Source: Halomonas sp. KAO (GTDB taxonomy: Bacteria > Pseudomonadota > Gammaproteobacteria > Pseudomonadales > Halomonadaceae). Taken from it: a DNA stretch of 64,000 nucleotides. The first letter of the stretch is position 1. Every line of letters begins with the position of its first letter. The stretch covers positions 128,619 to 192,618 of the forward strand of contig NZ_JADNRL010000037.1 of the NCBI RefSeq assembly GCF_015595025.1, given 5' to 3'. The position numbers and the translations under genes were made by a program. Under the pieces are notes generated by a model. The model saw nothing but the letters and a program-made list of their open reading frames with translations. It ran no database searches and had not been told where the DNA came from. This document shows, piece by piece, positions 30,314 through 38,850 of this stretch.

Positions 30314-31383
30314 GCCTGCCCCTGCCCAGCCTCCACGCGCGGCAGCTGTCATGGCTTGCCCTCTGTGTGCTGGCGCTGCAGCTTTCGGCCTGTGCCGTGC
30401 AGCAGCCCGATGCCGGCCCGGCCGAACGCCACCGGCTGGCGGCGGAGCGAATCCGGGCGACCTATGAAGCCGTGCTCCCCGAACTCTCCGGCGGCAAGCG
30501 CCGCCACTACGCCCAGCGCCTCTACCGAGTGACCGGCGAGGAGCGTTACCTGCCGGCCAACCGTGAGTATATGCTGCACCTGGCGGGGCGCCTGGAGGCC
30601 GAGATTGCCGAGCTCGCAGTGCCAGGGCAGATCGAACGGCTCGCCAGAGAGAGCGTCGAGGGGTACCCGCGGCGCACCGCAAAACAGCGTGCCCGGGCCG
30701 AGATGTTCACCCGGTGGGGCGAGTTCGCCTATGCCAAGGGGCTGCTGTTCCGACTGGTGCAGGCGCACTACCACGGCATGCTGGACGAGGTTCCCGGCCA
30801 TGAGCGGGCGCTGGACTATCTGGAAGATCTAGCCTGGGAGGCGTTCCTGACGGACGCTGAAGTGCTGGAGGTCTATGCCGCCCAGGTCGCCAATCAGGTG
30901 CACTTCCTTCACCAGCTCGGCGTGATGGATCTGCGCCGGGAGGTGGAGGCCGCCTTCCGGCGGCGCTATCCCCCGGACACTCTGGCGCTCCTGTCGACCG
31001 CCGAGTATCGCAACTGGCTCTACGGGCTGACACATTTCGTCATTGGCGCCAGCCGTTACTACCAGCAGGAGGTGGATGCCGAGGCGTATGCCTGGATACT
31101 CGAAGCCTTCTCGGAACAGTCCGAGCGGATCATGCGCGATGCCACCGAGGATATCCAGGCGGAGGTGGCGCTGAGCTTCCTGCTCGCGGGCCGCGAGGGG
31201 CACCCTCTTGTGGACCGGGTACGCGATGCCCTGGCCGCGGCGGTGGACCCCGCCAGCGGCATGATTCCCTCGCCGGACGGCAGCACCGACCTGGAGGGGG
31301 GCGAGCACCGCAATGTGCTGGCGATCATGGTGCTTGGGTGGCAAGGGCGACTGTATACGGGGCCTGCCTGGCCGGCCCTCTAA
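30310..31383 (+). CDS. DUF3541-like lipoprotein
   Basis: 357-residue predicted lipoprotein: hydrophobic signal, then LSAC with Cys28. The rest is helical and soluble (RIRATYEAVLPELSGGKRRHYAQRLYRVTG, MFTRWGEFAYAKGLLFRLVQAHYHG, TDLEGGEHRNVLAIMVL), resembling the DUF3541 family of Vibrio and relatives from memory. Function unknown. It is translationally coupled to the TRIC channel gene, so it may be its envelope partner. The gene ends 2 bp before low-identity IS remnants begin. Confidence 0.7.
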   Translation: MSLPLPSLHARQLSWLALCVLALQLSACAVQQPDAGPAERHRLAAERIRATYEAVLPELSGGKRRHYAQRLYRVTGEERYLPANREYMLHLAGRLEAEIAELAVPGQIERLARESVEGYPRRTAKQRARAEMFTRWGEFAYAKGLLFRLVQAHYHGMLDEVPGHERALDYLEDLAWEAFLTDAEVLEVYAAQVANQVHFLHQLGVMDLRREVEAAFRRRYPPDTLALLSTAEYRNWLYGLTHFVIGASRYYQQEVDAEAYAWILEAFSEQSERIMRDATEDIQAEVALSFLLAGREGHPLVDRVRDALAAAVDPASGMIPSPDGSTDLEGGEHRNVLAIMVLGWQGRLYTGPAWPAL

Positions 31384-31393
31384 AGATTGGTTC

Positions 31394-31580
31394 TGGTTTG
31401 CCTCCCAGGCCCGGGTAGGCCATCAGTTGACGGGGCGAGCCGAAGAGGGTGATGTCCAGTTCGGCGAGCATCGTCATCGCCGTGATCGGACTCATGCCGT
31501 GCGTCGGCCTCAGCGCCTCGGCCACTGGGGCAGCGACCAACCAGGCGGGCACCTGTTGCTTGAATTCAGGGCTTGCAGGC
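31394..31580 (-). pseudogene. IS110-family transposase remnant
   Basis: In one minus-strand frame, the peptide PVAEALRPTHGMSPITAMTM continues LAELDITLFGSPRQLMAYPGL, a clear match to the C-terminal transposase_20 region of IS110/IS1111 elements (LRxLxGVGPITALTLLAEIG...FxSPRQLMAYLGL). The catalytic N-terminal DEDD domain and the remaining C-terminus are absent. No inverted repeats are seen. It lies at the junction between GC-rich DNA and the AT-richer acyltransferase gene. Confidence 0.75.
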
Positions 31581-31586
31581 GAAGCC

Positions 31587-32432
31587 CTACACTTCCTGGT
31601 AAAGGCCATGGGCCCTGACCTTGTCGCGATCGTGAAGGCTAAGCTGCTGCTCCAGGCAGCTTTTTATTCGCGTATACAGAGGTTTGATGCTGTCTGGGAG
31701 GTCGCTTTCTGCCTGCTTCTGATCGATATAATACGCCGCTCTCAATCCGCAGTGATCAATGGTTTCTCCCGCTTTTTGAAAACGAAGCCCCGAGAGTTTT
31801 AGCAATCTGTTAAATCTCGGCTCCATCATGGCAAAGACATGTCGGCGTCCTGAAATTCCTACGATGGCGGTTGCGGCAAGAAATAGACTCAAGCTTATTA
31901 ATGCAGTCTGATTTCCGTTGTTTTTAGAGACAATATTGCTTATATCCTCGCCTATTGTTCCCGTGGGGGGGGAGGTTTTTTTTCTGAAGCCTGGATGAAC
32001 GGCAAGCCTGGAAACCTCGCAAAGCTGGTTTTTTGGATAAAAGGCTGGATGAAAGTCGGAGCCTTCTAAGCTGTCTCCACTGTACTCTTCAAGTGGCAGG
32101 TTGTTAACCGGATGGTTGGGGTTGTTGTCTATGGTGACCACCCTCAAGCAGCCTGCATCTATATTGCTTTCCTTGTGTTGAAGCAGGCATAGTATAGAGT
32201 TATGGTCATACGCGTCCTTTTCTATTGGGCTGTTTGTTTTCTCTCCTATATCATAGTGAAGTTCCTCATGGAAAACCGCATGACGGAGAGAGAAGGCACG
32301 CTCTTTTTGCGAGGCAGTATGAGCTATTATTAAGCTAAAGTTATCGAAGAGCTGGTCGGGGTTGATGCCGATACCGCTACCAGAGGAGTGGGACATGACC
32401 ATTTTCTGGTTTTTTGTTGTGACACCTTTCAC
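31587..32432 (-). CDS. GNAT-like acyltransferase resembling the PEP-CTERM/exosortase-associated family
   Basis: 281 residues. The pattern is that of the exosortase-associated acyltransferase family (TIGR03694 type, related to N-acyl amino acid and acyl-homoserine lactone synthases): LRHAVFHEELHY, EKDAYDHNSILCLLQH, GCLRVV, CEVSRLAVHPGFR, VFAMMEPRFNRLLKLSGLRF and LRAAYYID. It would transfer an acyl chain to an amine, but the product is unknown and no exosortase gene is in the window. The GTG start overlaps the upstream GGDEF/EAL stop by 4 nt with AGGAG upstream. Codon and base composition are markedly AT-richer than neighbours, suggesting acquisition. Confidence 0.78.
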   Translation of the reverse strand: MKGVTTKNQKMVMSHSSGSGIGINPDQLFDNFSLIIAHTASQKERAFSLRHAVFHEELHYDIGEKTNSPIEKDAYDHNSILCLLQHKESNIDAGCLRVVTIDNNPNHPVNNLPLEEYSGDSLEGSDFHPAFYPKNQLCEVSRLAVHPGFRKKTSPPTGTIGEDISNIVSKNNGNQTALISLSLFLAATAIVGISGRRHVFAMMEPRFNRLLKLSGLRFQKAGETIDHCGLRAAYYIDQKQAESDLPDSIKPLYTRIKSCLEQQLSLHDRDKVRAHGLYQEV

Positions 32433-35293
32433 CGACTATCTCCTTTTGGCTCGCCCTGCGAGGCATGCTGTGTGGTCTTGAATGTTTCTCTAAGCAGTGA
32501 TGGCCTGCCCAGGTGGAAGCCTTGTCCGTAGGAGATGCCGTAGGACTTCAGTATCGGCAGGAGAGCCTCCTGGTCGACGAATTCGGCGATAGCCTGCTTG
32601 CCGAACCCGGCGGCAATATCGGCAATGGCCTGGACGATGACTCGGCTCTCCTGGCTGACCAGGAGGCTGCGAATGAAAGACCCGTCGATCTTGATATAGT
32701 CCACCGGCAGTTGCCCCAGGTAGTGGAAGCTGCTGAACCCTACCCCGAAGTCATCCAGGGCGGTTCGACACCCGAGGTCGCGTAGTGCCTGAAGGACACC
32801 ACGTGCCGTGGAAAAGTCGGTCACGGCGGCGGTCTCGGTGACCTCCAGGATAAGATAATGAGGGTCGGCTCCGCTGGCGGCCAGTTCCTCGGCCAGATAC
32901 TGCTTCAGCCCAACATCGTGCAACGACTGTCCGGACAGATTGACCGCCAGAGAGATGCCTTGTTCCTGCAGTTGGTTGAGCGCCCGCAGGCTGTGGCGCA
33001 GTACCCAGCGATCGATCTTCACGATCTGGCCGCTGCGCTCCGCGATAGGAATGAACGCCGCAGGGGAGATCAGGCTACCGTCGGCATCGCGCATGCGCAG
33101 TAGAACCTCGTAGTGTTTTACGTCGTGATCCTCCAGCCGCATGATCGGTTGTACCATCAGTTCGAAGCTGTCCTCTGCCAGGGCACTACGCACACACTCG
33201 ACCCAGTGCACCCGCTCCTGCAATTCGTCCTTGGCATTCTCGGAGTGCGAGAGCAGGTGCCACTGCTGGACGCCACTCTCCTTGGCCTTGTACATGGCCA
33301 CGTCGGCGCTGGCCATCATGTCGGCTGGTGTCGTGCCGTGCGTGGGATACAGGGCAATGCCGATGCTGGCGGTCACCCGATGGCGTCGTCCTGTGGCAGT
33401 GAATCCCAGGTTATCGAGCAGCTGGTCGATGTGCTGGGCAACCTGAATCGCCTGGTCCGCATCGGCATGCTCCAGCAGTAGCGAGAACTCGTCGCCTCCC
33501 AGGCGGGCGATAGCCCCGCGATGCCCCAGGTTTCGCAAGAGAGTGTTGGCCACCTCGCGCAGCAGACGGTCACCGACATGGTGGCCGCTCAGCTCGTTGA
33601 CCTCCTTGAACTGGTCGAGATCCAGTAGCAGCACTGCACCTTGCGACTCGCGCGAGAGCGCCATCTGTAGGGCGTCCTGGAAGTAGCGTCGGTTATAGAG
33701 CTTGGTCAGGGGGTCGCGTTCGGCCAGCCAGGTCAGGCGCGCCTCTGCGGCCTTGCGCTTGGTGATATCGAGCCCCACCGAGATTCGTGACTTGCCCTCG
33801 TCGCCGCCCGAGGGCAGGGGGGCATGGTACCAGGCGATGGTGTACGGACGCTGCCCGGAGATATGTAGGCTCCGCTCTTCCTGCTGCGGAATATCGACGT
33901 TGTTTACCGGCGAGGGGCGACCGGCCTCGAACAAGTCGACGAAATGGCGACCCAGGAGAGAGGCGTCGTCGAGGTTGAGCATTGTTCGAGTGTAATCGTT
34001 GACCAGGGTGATCCGCCCCCGGCTGTCCTGGGCAATGATGAAGACACGGGCGGTGTCCAGCAGGCTGTTGACGAAGTCTCGTTCCTTGGCCAGCTCATCG
34101 ACGCGTTGTGCCAATTGGTCGCCGCGCTCCTGAACCTCCACTTCAAGTATCTCGAGCTGGCGAGAGAGTGCCAGGGTGGTGCCTTCCAGCACGTCGATTT
34201 CGTCTGGTAGCCGATAGTGGGTCGCGGGAATCGCAGCTCTGACATCGTCGAAGCAGCCGTTGGCAAGCGTTGGGAGTACGCCGGCGATACGACGCAGGCG
34301 TGCCATGGGGCGCAGCAGGATCAGCAGCAGCATCAGTTCGGCGGCCAGCCAGCCGATCAGGCCGGCTCCCATCAGGGTATGTGTGTCCTGGTTGATGGCT
34401 TGGATCTGCGAGGAGATATCGGAGATCAGCAGGAAGTAGCCGTTACCGCCACCGCTGGTGTCCTCGTTCATTCTTACCGCACTAAGCCCGAGGTCTCGCC
34501 CCCGGTCCTGCAGCTGCACAGGGTGCTGAAGCAGGTCACTGATGGGGCTGAGGTGCGAGGCCCGCTGCAGCAGGGGCAGGCTCTCTTTCTGGCGTGTCAG
34601 CGCCAACAGGTAACCGTCCCAGGGCGCAAGCTTGCGCCCCTCGGTCAGCTCCTGATCCTCCCGCGGGCCCGTGACCAGCAAGGCAACCTCGGCGTTGGAG
34701 ACCTCCCTGATCTGGCGGGTCACATCGGCCAGCGAGCGGGAGAGCACGACCAGGCCGACGCTTTTACCCTCCACCAGTATCGGAACGGCGGCTACCTGTT
34801 GGCAGTTCCTCGTGCAACTAAGCCGTGTGAGGGGCATTTCCGTGCTTATGACTTGTTGTACCCAGGCATGGATCGGAGGGCTGTCCTCTTCTCGACTGGA
34901 GCCCCAGTGACCCAGGAGCCGCCCTTGGGTGTCCGCGACCCATATCTCGTCTACGCCAGCTTCGAGTTGCAGGGTTGGCCACTGGGAGGCCAACGCCCTG
35001 TCGATATCGTCTGTATTGCCAGCCTCGAGCGAGAGGCCCAGGTGCGGTGTGGCCGCGGTCAACCCTGCCAGCTGGCGAAGATTCTCGGCTGAGCGCTGGA
35101 GGGCGAGGCGAATCATGCGCTGCTGGCGTTCATGATCCTCGTTGCGGCTCTCCTGGAACTGATTCGTCAGGTTCTGATGTCCAAGCCAGGTGAACAGCAC
35201 CACGAGGCAGACCAGCAATAGACTGCTCAGGGCAATGACGCGCCATGTCAGACTGAGTCGATGACGGAGCTGCAGGGATGAAGGAACAGTCAT
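32429..35293 (-). CDS. Membrane-bound GGDEF/EAL c-di-GMP enzyme with PAS domain
   Basis: 954 residues. A membrane helix at about 18-38, a periplasmic sensor of about 260 residues, a second helix near 307-330, a coiled linker (EVQERGDQLAQRVDELAKE), a PAS domain (about 405-515), then GGDEF with an intact ARLGGDEFSLLLE near residue 598 and no RxxD I-site. The C-terminal EAL domain reads EVLLR in place of EALLR and retains the NLSGQS, EVTET, DDFGVGFSS, IKIDGSFI, AEFVD and GQGFHLGRP motifs, so phosphodiesterase activity is plausible. It is third in an operon with a PstS-like protein, a porin and an acyltransferase; the periplasmic part may sense what they deliver. Confidence 0.92.
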   Translation of the reverse strand: MTVPSSLQLRHRLSLTWRVIALSSLLLVCLVVLFTWLGHQNLTNQFQESRNEDHERQQRMIRLALQRSAENLRQLAGLTAATPHLGLSLEAGNTDDIDRALASQWPTLQLEAGVDEIWVADTQGRLLGHWGSSREEDSPPIHAWVQQVISTEMPLTRLSCTRNCQQVAAVPILVEGKSVGLVVLSRSLADVTRQIREVSNAEVALLVTGPREDQELTEGRKLAPWDGYLLALTRQKESLPLLQRASHLSPISDLLQHPVQLQDRGRDLGLSAVRMNEDTSGGGNGYFLLISDISSQIQAINQDTHTLMGAGLIGWLAAELMLLLILLRPMARLRRIAGVLPTLANGCFDDVRAAIPATHYRLPDEIDVLEGTTLALSRQLEILEVEVQERGDQLAQRVDELAKERDFVNSLLDTARVFIIAQDSRGRITLVNDYTRTMLNLDDASLLGRHFVDLFEAGRPSPVNNVDIPQQEERSLHISGQRPYTIAWYHAPLPSGGDEGKSRISVGLDITKRKAAEARLTWLAERDPLTKLYNRRYFQDALQMALSRESQGAVLLLDLDQFKEVNELSGHHVGDRLLREVANTLLRNLGHRGAIARLGGDEFSLLLEHADADQAIQVAQHIDQLLDNLGFTATGRRHRVTASIGIALYPTHGTTPADMMASADVAMYKAKESGVQQWHLLSHSENAKDELQERVHWVECVRSALAEDSFELMVQPIMRLEDHDVKHYEVLLRMRDADGSLISPAAFIPIAERSGQIVKIDRWVLRHSLRALNQLQEQGISLAVNLSGQSLHDVGLKQYLAEELAASGADPHYLILEVTETAAVTDFSTARGVLQALRDLGCRTALDDFGVGFSSFHYLGQLPVDYIKIDGSFIRSLLVSQESRVIVQAIADIAAGFGKQAIAEFVDQEALLPILKSYGISYGQGFHLGRPSLLRETFKTTQHASQGEPKGDSR

Positions 35294-35326
35294 CTCTATG
35301 GAGTCCAGGTCTGGAGTATGGGGTCG

Positions 35327-36529
35327 TCAGAAACGCAACGAGAATTGAAACAGTAGCATGCTCCAGTAGCGCTCTGTTTTTGAGCTATCCGGGTTGTCCT
35401 GAAGTGGTAACCATCCAGTACCATCAATGTGATGATATTCGGCCGCGAGAAGGGCGCGTGGATTCACGTTCCATTGCAAGCCTATGGTGATGTCTTCGGC
35501 AAATCGTGAGTGTGCGGGGCCTAGGCCCTGCTCTTCGTATTTCTTTCCCGATCGGTCGTCTTTGTCTCGGATCAGCCTGTCGTAACGAAGTAGCCACTGC
35601 CAGTCATCATGGAAGCGCTTTGAATATTGAACATACCAACTTTCACCAGTGAGGTCCGATTCGCGCATTGAGCCACTACCTTTAAGCTCAAGGTTGCGAA
35701 TCGCATATTCACTAGTTACTGCCCAGCTCCCCGTGTCATATTGTAAGGATAATATCCACGGCTGGAAGTTAAGTTTTCCGCTGCTAGGACCTAGGTTGAT
35801 ATCAAGGTTTACGTCTGCAGTGCTTACCGCTGCGTTAAAACGACCGTTGCTATGTTCGTAAAGTATCTGCGCAATCGATGATGTGTCTCCATTTACTTCA
35901 CTGTTAAGGCTGGGCGGGAAGAGTTGCGTGCCCAAATCTCGAGTGGTGGGTGTGCCCACGCCGCCTTTAAATCGGACTACGCCGCTATCGAAGCGTTCTT
36001 CAGCGTAAATGCTGGCGCCATCTGCCGAGAGGCCCAGGGATCGGGTTCGGTCGAAGTAGATGGACTGAGGAAGCAGAATGCTCGGGCGAGTAAACGCCAC
36101 ATCACGCGTCTGGTTATAGAAGCCGAAGGGGTTCTTGAAACGACCGACCTGTACGCCGAAAGTGCGCTGCTGGTTCGACAGCACCTGATAGTCGATAATA
36201 CCGTAGTCCAGGACGGGGCGGGCGTCGTCCCCGTCTCCACCGGCGCGTCGACTCAGTGCCTGTGCGGCAATTAATACATTCTCATGGGGACGGAGCGAGA
36301 CGTTGGCGCCGATCTCGGTGAATTCAAAACTCCCCTCGCCTTCGCTGCTGGGGCCGAAGAAGTTGTTGTCATCGGTGATCACCAGAGCCTGACTCAGAAA
36401 ACCATGCATCTGCAGAGTGTCCAGCACGCCATTGTCGGCCAGTGCCTGTCCCGACAGGCTCGTCAGGGCCGTCACCAGCAGAGGCGCGAGGTGTCTTTCA
36501 ATCCATCGAAATGACTTGGACACGTTCAT
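35327..36529 (-). CDS. Outer-membrane beta-barrel (porin-like) protein
   Basis: 400 residues with a signal peptide cleaved after GQALA (about residue 31). The mature part alternates polar and hydrophobic residues, has many aromatic girdle residues and ends in FQFSLRF, a terminal phenylalanine typical of Bam-assembled barrels. FGVQVGRFKNPFGFYNQTRD is a porin-like strand. Substrate unknown. ATG 36529 has GGAG upstream and overlaps the 3' end of the PstS-like gene by 32 bp. It lies 33 nt upstream of the GGDEF/EAL gene. Confidence 0.8.
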   Translation of the reverse strand: MNVSKSFRWIERHLAPLLVTALTSLSGQALADNGVLDTLQMHGFLSQALVITDDNNFFGPSSEGEGSFEFTEIGANVSLRPHENVLIAAQALSRRAGGDGDDARPVLDYGIIDYQVLSNQQRTFGVQVGRFKNPFGFYNQTRDVAFTRPSILLPQSIYFDRTRSLGLSADGASIYAEERFDSGVVRFKGGVGTPTTRDLGTQLFPPSLNSEVNGDTSSIAQILYEHSNGRFNAAVSTADVNLDINLGPSSGKLNFQPWILSLQYDTGSWAVTSEYAIRNLELKGSGSMRESDLTGESWYVQYSKRFHDDWQWLLRYDRLIRDKDDRSGKKYEEQGLGPAHSRFAEDITIGLQWNVNPRALLAAEYHHIDGTGWLPLQDNPDSSKTERYWSMLLFQFSLRF

Positions 36530-36929
36530 CCAGGTACTCCCTTTCCAGATAGCCTATTGCGCCGGGGGTGGTGGCGATACGCTCGACCATCTCGGCCTGG
36601 TGTCTCACACGATCCGGCGCCTGGCCGGTACCGGAGAAGACCATGCGGTCCCACGCCAGCTGCAGTTGATGGGGATAGACGGTCAGGCGCTGCTTGACGA
36701 AGCGCTCATGGACCGGATGGTTGTTGGGCAGCACGAACACCCGTACAGCCTGGCCATCAGGCCAGGTGCGCTGACGCATGGCGAAGATGCCTCGCGTGGT
36801 ATCCCGTGTGAGATGCTGGGTGGTGACATCGCCGTGGGCAACCAGCAGGATCGTCTGCTCGCTGGCAATGGCTCTCCCTCCCGCCAGGGCAATCAGACAG
36901 AACAGCAGGGCAGCCTTCAGCCACGCCAT
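36498..36929 (-). CDS. Short PstS-like periplasmic binding protein
   Basis: 143 residues with an N-terminal signal peptide (hydrophobic stretch ending GGRAIAS). The body resembles the C-lobe and hinge of phosphate-type substrate-binding proteins: TRGIFAMRQRTWPDG, VRVFVLPNNHPVHERFVKQ, WDRMVFSGTGQAPDRV and TTPGAIGYLEREYL. It is about half the length of PstS, and no ABC permease or ATPase genes are adjacent, so a sensory role is more likely than uptake. It heads the four-gene operon that includes the GGDEF/EAL protein. Confidence 0.8.
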   Translation of the reverse strand: MAWLKAALLFCLIALAGGRAIASEQTILLVAHGDVTTQHLTRDTTRGIFAMRQRTWPDGQAVRVFVLPNNHPVHERFVKQRLTVYPHQLQLAWDRMVFSGTGQAPDRVRHQAEMVERIATTPGAIGYLEREYLDERVQVISMD

Positions 36930-37122
36930 GTCACGCCCTCGGATCGAGTGGCATCGCGAAACGGCAGCGAGGCGAGATGGCTGAGGAGTGTCATCTGCAA
37001 GGGAACTCTTGTCACGTCATGGGGCGGGTAGGGCGCTGAATGCCGCGGAGGTCCGGGGCAGGCTTCAACGTATTAAGCTACATGACGTGAAGAGGATGTA
37101 AAGCGATCGCCTCAACGCGGCT

Positions 37123-37145
37123 GCCCGGCGGCGGTGCCGCCGGGC
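37123..37145 (-). terminator. Hairpin downstream of nhaD
   Basis: Perfect 10-bp GC stem GCCCGGCGGC/GCCGCCGGGC with a 3-nt loop, starting 8 bp beyond the nhaD stop. No U tract follows on the minus strand, so its strength is uncertain. Confidence 0.6.
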
Positions 37146-37152
37146 GGGGGGC

Positions 37153-38631
37153 TTAGCCGAAGACCTGGAAGCTTTCGGCATTGATCCACAGGTGAACGGC
37201 AATGCTGGCGATGTAGCCCAGCGCGATCACCGGGGCCCAGCGCAGATGGCCCATGAAGGTGTAGTAGCCGCGGGCCTGGCCCATCAGCGCCACGCCGGCC
37301 GCCGAGCCGATGGAGAGCAGGCTGCCACCGACGCCGGCGGTGAGGGTGATCAGCAGCCAGTGGCCGTGGGACATCTCCGGCTCCATGGTCAGCACCGCGA
37401 ACATCACCGGGATATTGTCGACCACCGCCGAGATCAGGCCCAGGGCGATGTTGGCCCAGGTGGCATCCCAGCCGGTGTAGAGCGCCTCGGAGAGCATGCT
37501 CAGGTAGCCCATGTAACCCAGGCCGCCCACACACATCACCACGCCGTAGAAGAACAGCAGGGTGTCCCACTCGGCGCGGGCGACGCGGTTGAAGACATCG
37601 AAGGGCACCACGCTACCCAGCTGGGCGAGCTTCTTGTCGTCGCCGCGGCGGGCGTAGCGGGTGCGCTTCTTCTCCAGCGAGCGGGGCAGGGTGCGACGCA
37701 GGAAGTAACCGAAGAACTGCAGGTAGCCGAGGCCTGTCATCATGCCCAGGACCGGCGGCAGATGCAGGAAGGTATGAGAGGCCACCGCGGTGGCCACGGT
37801 GAACAGGAACAGCAGCACGATGCGGCGTGCACCTCGCTTGAGCCAGACCTCTTCCTCGAGGCTGTCCGGCTTGCGGTTCTTGATGAACAGGGTCATCACC
37901 ACCGCCGGGATCAGGAAATTGACCAGCGAGGGGGCCAGCAGCACGAAGAACTCCTGGAACTGGATCATGCCGGCCTGCCATACCATCAGGGTGGTGATAT
38001 CGCCGAAGGGGCTGAAGGCACCGCCGGCGTTGGCCGCCACCACGATGTTGACGCAGGCCAGGTTGATAAAGCGCTTGTCGCCCTCGGCTACCTTGGTCAC
38101 CACGGCGCACATCAGCAGCGCGGTGGTCAGGTTGTCGGCGATGGGCGAGATCACGAAGGCCAGGCTGCCGGTGATCCAGAACAGCTGACGATAGGTGAAG
38201 CCCTTGCGCACCATCCAGCTGCGCAGAACGTCGAAGGCGCGGCGCTCATCCAGGGCATTGATGTAGGTCATCGCCACCAGCAGGAAGAGCATCAGCTCGG
38301 TGAATTCGAGCAGGGTCTCGCGGAAGGCGTGCTCGGCCTCGGTGGGCATGCCGGCCTGCACATAGACCCAGCCGATCAGCGCCCAGATGATACCGGCGGC
38401 AACCAGCACCGGCTTGGACTTGCGCATGTGCAGCTTCTCCTCGCCCATGACGAGCGCATAGGCGAGGACGAAAATGCTCACGGCGATAACACCGACCACG
38501 GAGCTGGTGAGATCCAGCTCGCCGGTCACCGCGAAGGCGGCGGGGCTGAACAGTAGACAGACAAGCACGAGACATCCCGACCACCAGGCGGGTTGCCGGG
38601 GCCGTAGGGTGGGGTATCCGTAGGATGACAT
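37153..38631 (-). CDS. nhaD: Na+/H+ antiporter NhaD
   Basis: 492-residue inner-membrane ion-transporter-superfamily protein that expels sodium in exchange for protons, common in halophilic and marine bacteria. A cleavable-looking signal (ending SPAAFA) is followed by about a dozen hydrophobic helices. Characteristic NhaD blocks are FALVMGEEKL-like ALVMGEEKLHMRKSKPVL, ALLMCAVVTKVAEGD, VVAANAGGAFSPFGDITTLM and VDNIPVMFAVLTM. ATG 38631 fits the signal peptide; ATG 38682 would add 17 residues. It is divergent from the DUF3581 gene. Confidence 0.93.
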   Translation of the reverse strand: MSSYGYPTLRPRQPAWWSGCLVLVCLLFSPAAFAVTGELDLTSSVVGVIAVSIFVLAYALVMGEEKLHMRKSKPVLVAAGIIWALIGWVYVQAGMPTEAEHAFRETLLEFTELMLFLLVAMTYINALDERRAFDVLRSWMVRKGFTYRQLFWITGSLAFVISPIADNLTTALLMCAVVTKVAEGDKRFINLACVNIVVAANAGGAFSPFGDITTLMVWQAGMIQFQEFFVLLAPSLVNFLIPAVVMTLFIKNRKPDSLEEEVWLKRGARRIVLLFLFTVATAVASHTFLHLPPVLGMMTGLGYLQFFGYFLRRTLPRSLEKKRTRYARRGDDKKLAQLGSVVPFDVFNRVARAEWDTLLFFYGVVMCVGGLGYMGYLSMLSEALYTGWDATWANIALGLISAVVDNIPVMFAVLTMEPEMSHGHWLLITLTAGVGGSLLSIGSAAGVALMGQARGYYTFMGHLRWAPVIALGYIASIAVHLWINAESFQVFG

Positions 38632-38850
38632 GGCGTTGGATTCCGAAAACGAGGTTCGTGGGAAGGGTGAGAAAGCGCGCATATTCTAACACCTGTAGTG
38701 CAGCGCAATATAGGCGCAAAGCCTTACCACCAAAGGAGTAGTGGTGCATTCAGACGACCTCGGCCTCCCTCCTGGCTCGTTTTATGGCATCATCTGCCAT
38801 CCGGCAGCCGCCGGCCGCTTTCGGATCGCCAACGACGCAGGCAGTGACGC

